Below are positions 59,012-64,000 of a DNA stretch of 64,000 bases, in pieces (within the stretch, counting starts at the first letter, position 1; each line of letters starts with the position of its first letter). Position numbers and translations under genes: made by a program. This DNA comes from Alkalilimnicola ehrlichii (GTDB lineage: Bacteria > Pseudomonadota > Gammaproteobacteria > Nitrococcales > AK92), in assembly GCF_003399765.1 (NCBI RefSeq), contig NZ_NFZV01000020.1:28577-92576 (forward strand), in the 5' to 3' direction. A model generated the notes under the pieces. It did no database searches and had not been told where the DNA came from. It saw nothing but the letters and a program-made list of their open reading frames with translations.

Positions 59012-60892
59012 ATGGTTCGTCTTCGTCTGCTGCTATCCAGCTGCTTGCTGCTGGGCTGGACAGCTGTCTGCGCTGCCGGCTCCGACCTGCGCGATCTCTA
59101 TTTCGGGGAGGCGCTGTATCACGCCTATCAGGGCGAGTATTTCGATGCAATAGCCAGGCTGGATATCGAGCTGGGCCAATACTACGGCATCGATGAGCCG
59201 CAGTTGGACACGCTGCATTTCCATATCCGCGACGCCGAATTCTCGGTCGGGGATTTCGAGCTGCGGTATCGGATGCACCAACGGGCGGGGCGTGCCGTGG
59301 AGGCCGTTCTGGAGGGCGATGTTACTCCGTCCGTGCGCAACGAGGCGGCCTATCGGCTGGCGCGTATTCTCTTCCAGAAGGGGCAGCCGGTAGAGGCGTT
59401 GCAGGCGCTGGAGCGGATTTCCGGCAGCGTGCCCGAATCCATTCGCGACGACGTTGCCTATCTGCGTGCGCAGGTTTATATGGCGCTCGGGCGCTTCGAC
59501 GAAGCCATCGCGGTGTTGCGCGGGCTACAGAATTCCAACAGCTACGCCGGGTTCGTCGATTACAACCTGGGCATTGCGTTATTCGGCGCCGGCCGTCCGA
59601 CGGAGGCGTTGGTCCAGCTCGCGCGGGCCGGCCAGGTCAGCGGTCGCGATCCTGGTGTACTGGCAATCCGGGACCGCTCGAACCTGGTGCTGGGTACCCG
59701 CTTGATGGAAGACGAGCAGTTCGATCAGGCCTGGGAGGCGCTCGATCGCGTGCGCCTGACTGGGCCGTTTTCCAATCGGGCGCTGCTGGCGGCCGGTTGG
59801 GCCGATGCCGCGGCCGGGCGTTACGAGCGGGCGCTGGTGCCGTGGACGATCCTGGCCGAGCGCAACGTTACCGACCGTGCAGTCCAAGAGGCGTTGCTGG
59901 CAGTGCCTTTTGCTTACGGCGAACTTGAGGTGCACGGCAAGGCGGCGCTGCTTTACGGTAAAGCGCTGGAGGAGTTCGGTAACGAGATTGCGCGGCTGGA
60001 TGCTTCGGTTGCCAGCATCCGCGAAGGCAAATTCCTAGAAGCGCTGGTACGCGAGGAGCTTAAACAGGATAGCGACTGGGTACTCAAGCTGCGTGAGCTG
60101 CCGGAGACGCCGGAAACGTATTACCTGGTGGAGCTGCTGGCATCGCATGACTTCCAAGAGTCGCTGAAGAACTATCTGGATTTGGAAGAGCTACGCCGCA
60201 AGACCGCCGCCTGGGACGATTATCTGACCGCTTTCGAAGAGCTGATCGCGCTGCGTCGTGCTTACTACCAACCGTTATTGCCCAACATCGATCGTCAGTT
60301 CCGTCTCCTCGACTCTCGCCTAAGTTTGCGGCTGGAGCAGCGCGATCATGTCGCGCGGCAGCTGCACGCTTTGCTCACCAGGCCGCGTTACGACTTTCTC
60401 ATCACTGCTTCGGAGCGGACGATGCTCGCCACTTTGGCGGAGCTTGAAGGCCGATTGGACGATGACGATCCGGCGAGCCAGGAACTGCTGGAGCGTATCC
60501 GCCGCTTGCAGGGGGTCGTGCGTTGGAATGCTCGAACGGAATACCACACCCGACTGACCAAGGCGTTCGCTAACCTGCGCTCCCTGGACCTGGAAATCGC
60601 CCGTTTAAAGGAGGCTTACGGCTCGTTTGTCCGTACTCGCCAAGCGGCGACGCAGAGCTATGAAGGTTATGACGAGACGCTGCAGCGGCTGAGAGTTCGT
60701 AGCCGAGAGGCCAACGAGCGGATCGTCGTGCTTATGGAGCAACAGGGTGCGTTGTTGGAAGTCATGGCCATCGAGGAGTTGGAGTCGCGCCGCCGGCGTC
60801 TGGAGGATTACCAGGTCACCGCCCGGTTTGCGCTCGCCGACAGCTATGACCGGGCGACGATCAGGCAAGGCGAGGAGGCGGGAGAGCGATGA
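59012..60892 (+). CDS. Periplasmic TPR-repeat protein
   Basis: 626 residues. Signal peptide to about residue 22. Tetratricopeptide-like repeats (ARILFQKGQPVEALQALERI, LRAQVYMALGRFDEAIAVLRGL) cover the first half; the C-terminal part is helical and coiled-coil. Likely an adaptor in an envelope complex. Overlaps the next gene (ATGA). Confidence 0.8.
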   Translation: MVRLRLLLSSCLLLGWTAVCAAGSDLRDLYFGEALYHAYQGEYFDAIARLDIELGQYYGIDEPQLDTLHFHIRDAEFSVGDFELRYRMHQRAGRAVEAVLEGDVTPSVRNEAAYRLARILFQKGQPVEALQALERISGSVPESIRDDVAYLRAQVYMALGRFDEAIAVLRGLQNSNSYAGFVDYNLGIALFGAGRPTEALVQLARAGQVSGRDPGVLAIRDRSNLVLGTRLMEDEQFDQAWEALDRVRLTGPFSNRALLAAGWADAAAGRYERALVPWTILAERNVTDRAVQEALLAVPFAYGELEVHGKAALLYGKALEEFGNEIARLDASVASIREGKFLEALVREELKQDSDWVLKLRELPETPETYYLVELLASHDFQESLKNYLDLEELRRKTAAWDDYLTAFEELIALRRAYYQPLLPNIDRQFRLLDSRLSLRLEQRDHVARQLHALLTRPRYDFLITASERTMLATLAELEGRLDDDDPASQELLERIRRLQGVVRWNARTEYHTRLTKAFANLRSLDLEIARLKEAYGSFVRTRQAATQSYEGYDETLQRLRVRSREANERIVVLMEQQGALLEVMAIEELESRRRRLEDYQVTARFALADSYDRATIRQGEEAGER

Positions 60893-63800
60893 ACAGCCGT
60901 CTCGTTATTACATGCGGGTTAGCGCTTGTCTTGGCGGCCTGTGCGTCGCGGCAAGACGGCGAGACGCTGTCGTCGCTGCGCCATGTGGAGCTCGAGATCG
61001 AGGAGGTGTGGATCGAGGGCGGACTGGATAAGGCCATCGACAGTTATCGGCAGTTTCTGGAGGCCACGCCCCAGTCGGCCATGACGCCAGAGGCGATCCG
61101 TCGCCTCGCCGATCTGAAGGTGGAGCGGGAGTACGGTCTGCTTGGCGGCTCTGCGGCTGCTCGCCCCGCGGCCAGCCGGCCGCAGGCGGAGGCGGTAGCC
61201 GCCACGGCCGCCTCTGAACCCGCCGCGCAACGGGAGCCGGAATCGGCCGACGAGTTCGAGGCGCGCGCCACGGCTGTCGAGCACGCCTACGCCCCGACAC
61301 CGGCCGAGCTGGAGGCCGAGCAGCGGGCCAGCGCCCTGGAAGCCATCGAACTCTACAAGAAATTGCTGACCGATTATCCGGGCTACGAGCGCAACGATCA
61401 GGTGTTGTACCAGAAAGCGCGGGCCTACGAAGAGCTCGGCGAGATCGATGCGGCCATGCAAGTGATGAATCGCATGGTGATCAGTCACCCGCAATCGTTC
61501 AATATCGACGAGGTGCAGTTCCGGCGCGGCGAGTACTTCTTTACCCGCAGCCAATACCTGGACGCGGAAGAGGCCTACCAGGCGGTGACTCGGATTGGCG
61601 CGGAGTCGTCGTTCTACGAGTTGGCGCTGTACAAGCTCGGCTGGAGTTTCTACAAGCAGGAACTCTACGAGGAGGGGCTGCATAGCTTCTTCGAGCTGCT
61701 TGACCACCGGGCGGCGAGCGGAACGGACTTCGCGAACATTGACGATAACCTGGAGCAACAGCGTGTCGACGACACCTTCCGCGTCGTCAGCTTTAGCTTT
61801 TCCTACCTGGGCGGCCCGGAGTCGGTTGACGATTACTTTGCCCGCTTTGGCGAGCGGGCTTACGAGGAGCACGTCTACAGCCATCTCGGCGAGCACTACC
61901 TGAGTACGCGCCGTTATCACGATGCGGCTCAGGCCTACGGCGCGTTTGTGAGTCGGCACCCGTTCCACCGGGCTTCGCCGCGCTTCGACATGCGGGTGAT
62001 CGAGATCTACAAGGAGGGCGGTTTCCCTCAGTTGGTGCTTGAGGCCAACAAGTCCTTTGCCCGCAAATACGCGCTGAGTGCCGCGTACTGGCAGCACTTT
62101 GAAGCGGAGTCGTATCCGCAGGTGCTGGGCTACCTGAAGCAGACCTTGCAGGAGCTGGCCACCCATTATCACTCGCTGTACCAAAACGAGCAGCTGGAAG
62201 ACGACAAAGAGGCGAATTTCGCCGAAGCGCTGGTCTGGTACCGTGAGTATCTGGATTCGTTTCCGCAGGATCCCGACTCGCCGCCGATTAACTATCAGCT
62301 AGCCGATCTGTTGCTGGAGAACGAGAATTACGCCGAGGCGGCGCGGGAGTACGAGCGCACCGCATACGATTATCCGCCGCACGAGCAGGCGGCCGCAGCC
62401 GGTCACGCTGCGGTTTACGGGTATCGCCGACATCTGAACGCAAGCGAGACGGAGGAGCGGGAGACGGCCAGACGCGATGTCGTTCGTGCTTCGCTGCGCT
62501 TCGGCGACAGCTTCCCAGAGCATGAACAGGCGGCTGCGGTTCTTGCCGGGGCGGCAGCCGATCTTTATGAGTTGCGGGATTACGAGCAGGCAGTGGCAAC
62601 GGGGCGTCGCGTCATTGCCGAGTATCCGCAGGCGGAGACGGCGATTCTGAGAGCCGCTTGGACGGTGGTTGCCCACGGGTCGTTCGACCTGGAACTGTTC
62701 CCGGACGCCGAAGAGGGTTATGCCCAGGTTCTGGAGCGTACAGAGCCCGAGGACGAAGCGCGCGACGAGCTCTACGAGAACTTAGCCGCCGCTATCTACA
62801 TGCAAGGCGAGCGTGCCGTCGCCGAGGACGACCACGAGACCGCCGCTCATCACTTCTTGCGTATCGCCGAGCGGGCGCCGAGTTCGAGCATTCTGCCCAC
62901 CGCCGAATTCGACGGCGCCGTGGCGCTGATTAGCATCGAGGCTTGGGACCGCGCGGCCGAGGTGCTGCGCGCTTTCCGCACCAGCTTCCCCGACCACGAG
63001 CTGCAAGCCGAGGCGACTAAGCGTATTGCGTACGTTTATAAAGAGTCCGGCGAGCTCGCCCTGGCCGCTGCCGAGTACGAGCGCATCGAATCGGAAGCCG
63101 AGGATGAAGAAGTACGGCGCGGTGCGCTGCTGATCGCCGCCGATCTGTACGAGCAGGGCGATTTGCCGGGGCGGGCGGTTCAGGTCTATCGGCGCTATCT
63201 GCAACATTTCCCCAGCCCGTTGGAACCGGCCGTGGAAGCGCGTCATAGCTTGGCCGCCGTCTATCGGACGCTGGGCGATATGGACAATTACCACGCGCAG
63301 CTGGAGCGGATCGTCGCCGCCGATGCGCGGGCGGGGGCCGAGCGTACCGACCGGAGCCGCTACCTTGCGGCCACCTCCGCGCTCGTTTTGGCCGAGCGAC
63401 TCTACGCCGAGCTGATCGAGATCCCGCTGACCCAGCCCTTCGAGCGCAACTTGCAGCGCAAGCGCGCGGCGATGCAGACCGCCCTGGATGCCTTCGGCGC
63501 TTTAACCGAGTACCAGATCAGCGAGTCGACCGCCGCCGCGACCTACTACATCGCCGAGATCTACGGCCACTTCGGCGAGGCGCTGATGGCCTCCGAGCGG
63601 CCCGATAACCTCAGCCCGCTGGCGCTGGAGGAATACGAGCTGATGCTGGAAGACCAGGCTTTCTCGTTCGAAGAGCAGGCGATCGACGTTCACATCAAGA
63701 ACCTGGAGCTGATGTCGCGCGGGATCTTCAACCAATGGATCGAGGACAGCCTGGCTCGACTGGCCGTCCTCATGCCGGCTCGTTACGCCAGGCCCGAGCA

Positions 63801-64000
63801 GGATCTCGATTACCTGGGTTCGCTGGCGGTTTACGAGTACGAAATCGTCCGCGCACCCGTTGAAGAGGAAGTCGAGGCTGAGGCAACCGCGGCCGAACAG
63901 CAAGCCGAACAGCAAGCCGAACAGCAAGCCGAACAGCAAGCCGAACAGCAAGCCGAACAGCAAGCCGAACAGCAAGCCGAACAGCAAGCCGAACAGCAAG
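60889..64000 (+). CDS. Large TPR lipoprotein, 3' end beyond window
   Basis: At least 1037 residues. Lipobox LVLAAC ending near residue 19. Many TPR-like repeats (YEELGEIDAAMQVMNRMV, DAAQAYGAFVSRHP, YAEAAREYERTAYDYP). From 63892 the frame enters an AEQQ tandem repeat. Probable periplasm-facing scaffold of the cluster. The end is not in the window. Confidence 0.82.
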   Translation, partial: MNSRLVITCGLALVLAACASRQDGETLSSLRHVELEIEEVWIEGGLDKAIDSYRQFLEATPQSAMTPEAIRRLADLKVEREYGLLGGSAAARPAASRPQAEAVAATAASEPAAQREPESADEFEARATAVEHAYAPTPAELEAEQRASALEAIELYKKLLTDYPGYERNDQVLYQKARAYEELGEIDAAMQVMNRMVISHPQSFNIDEVQFRRGEYFFTRSQYLDAEEAYQAVTRIGAESSFYELALYKLGWSFYKQELYEEGLHSFFELLDHRAASGTDFANIDDNLEQQRVDDTFRVVSFSFSYLGGPESVDDYFARFGERAYEEHVYSHLGEHYLSTRRYHDAAQAYGAFVSRHPFHRASPRFDMRVIEIYKEGGFPQLVLEANKSFARKYALSAAYWQHFEAESYPQVLGYLKQTLQELATHYHSLYQNEQLEDDKEANFAEALVWYREYLDSFPQDPDSPPINYQLADLLLENENYAEAAREYERTAYDYPPHEQAAAAGHAAVYGYRRHLNASETEERETARRDVVRASLRFGDSFPEHEQAAAVLAGAAADLYELRDYEQAVATGRRVIAEYPQAETAILRAAWTVVAHGSFDLELFPDAEEGYAQVLERTEPEDEARDELYENLAAAIYMQGERAVAEDDHETAAHHFLRIAERAPSSSILPTAEFDGAVALISIEAWDRAAEVLRAFRTSFPDHELQAEATKRIAYVYKESGELALAAAEYERIESEAEDEEVRRGALLIAADLYEQGDLPGRAVQVYRRYLQHFPSPLEPAVEARHSLAAVYRTLGDMDNYHAQLERIVAADARAGAERTDRSRYLAATSALVLAERLYAELIEIPLTQPFERNLQRKRAAMQTALDAFGALTEYQISESTAAATYYIAEIYGHFGEALMASERPDNLSPLALEEYELMLEDQAFSFEEQAIDVHIKNLELMSRGIFNQWIEDSLARLAVLMPARYARPEQDLDYLGSLAVYEYEIVRAPVEEEVEAEATAAEQQAEQQAEQQAEQQAEQQAEQQAEQQAEQQAEQQ
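63892..64000 (+). repeat. 12-bp tandem repeat encoding AEQQ
   Basis: Nine visible copies of GCCGAACAGCAA, nearly perfect, in frame with the lipoprotein. It encodes a glutamine/glutamate-rich linker that should be a flexible or coiled stalk. It continues past the window. Confidence 0.95.

Noticed and set aside
60919..62184. 421-residue minus-strand open frame
   Set aside because: Antisense to the TPR lipoprotein, whose repeats, lipobox and overlap with the previous gene are convincing.
63502..63999. Minus-strand frame beginning with a repeated LFGLL stretch
   Set aside because: Antisense reading of the AEQQ tandem repeat; no independent support.
63892..64000. Regular repeats resembling a CRISPR array
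   Set aside because: Period is 12 bases without spacers and it is in frame inside a protein.

Overview
The window is a GC-rich bacterial chromosome segment with Gram-negative features: a TonB-dependent receptor, lipoproteins with lipoboxes, a Tat signal, an Hcp protein, a Fur box and a SoxR-type box. The gene mix points to an environmental gammaproteobacterium; I cannot name the genus. No rRNA, tRNA or CRISPR array was seen.

Region 1 (1-14617) is a xylan/xylose regulon. A minus-strand operon runs from a xylose dehydrogenase (10205) through a sugar ABC importer (binding protein, two permeases, ATPase), a cytoplasmic GH43 beta-xylosidase, an aldose 1-epimerase and an exported GH10 xylanase to xylonate dehydratase, which is cut by the window edge. 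Divergent from it lie a ROK-family XylR-like repressor, an alpha-ketoglutarate semialdehyde dehydrogenase and a 2-keto-3-deoxyxylonate dehydratase. Together they describe import of xylo-oligosaccharides, intracellular hydrolysis and the oxidative Weimberg route to 2-oxoglutarate. Only a xylonolactonase is not visible. Candidate XylR operators lie in the divergent promoter.

Region 2 (14981-24150) is accessory DNA. It has a lipoprotein and a Fur-box-preceded FecA-like receptor between two copies of a 70-bp palindromic repeat, followed by five small same-strand genes (PhnB-like, hypothetical, SnoaL-like, DUF2750, DUF6624) separated by attC-like sites. This looks like an integron cassette array without a visible integrase.

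Region 3 (24157-33602) holds a FIST sensor / hybrid histidine kinase / EAL response regulator operon, a VapBC toxin-antitoxin pair bracketed by copies of a hairpin repeat, an MNT-HEPN fusion protein, and an orphan hcp gene followed by a small unknown protein and a periplasmic ankyrin protein. That last trio could be a type VI effector-immunity module.

Region 4 (34003-46541) is mixed: a LOG-family hydrolase, flavin reductase, LysR regulators, an alpha/beta hydrolase, a CBS-PAS-GGDEF protein, a metallo-beta-lactamase-fold protein behind an excellent SoxR box, a secreted tandem-CBM21 protein, a universal stress protein, a RlaP-like nucleotidyltransferase, a PhyH-type dioxygenase, a SUKH protein and a monooxygenase with a MerR-type promoter.

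Region 5 (46682-52092) is a CstA transporter, a cory-CC-star-type small protein, an ArsA/GET3-like ATPase and a Cache histidine kinase/LuxR regulator pair on one strand. Region 6 (52284-57858) carries small hypothetical, redox and repair genes. Region 7 (58476-64000) begins a TPR-rich envelope gene cluster ending in a large lipoprotein with a 12-bp tandem repeat.

Eleven otherwise well-conserved genes each carry one single-base frameshift, nearly all a missing base, often in a short homopolymer. This argues for systematic sequencing indels rather than eleven real pseudogenes, and restored coordinates are given for each.
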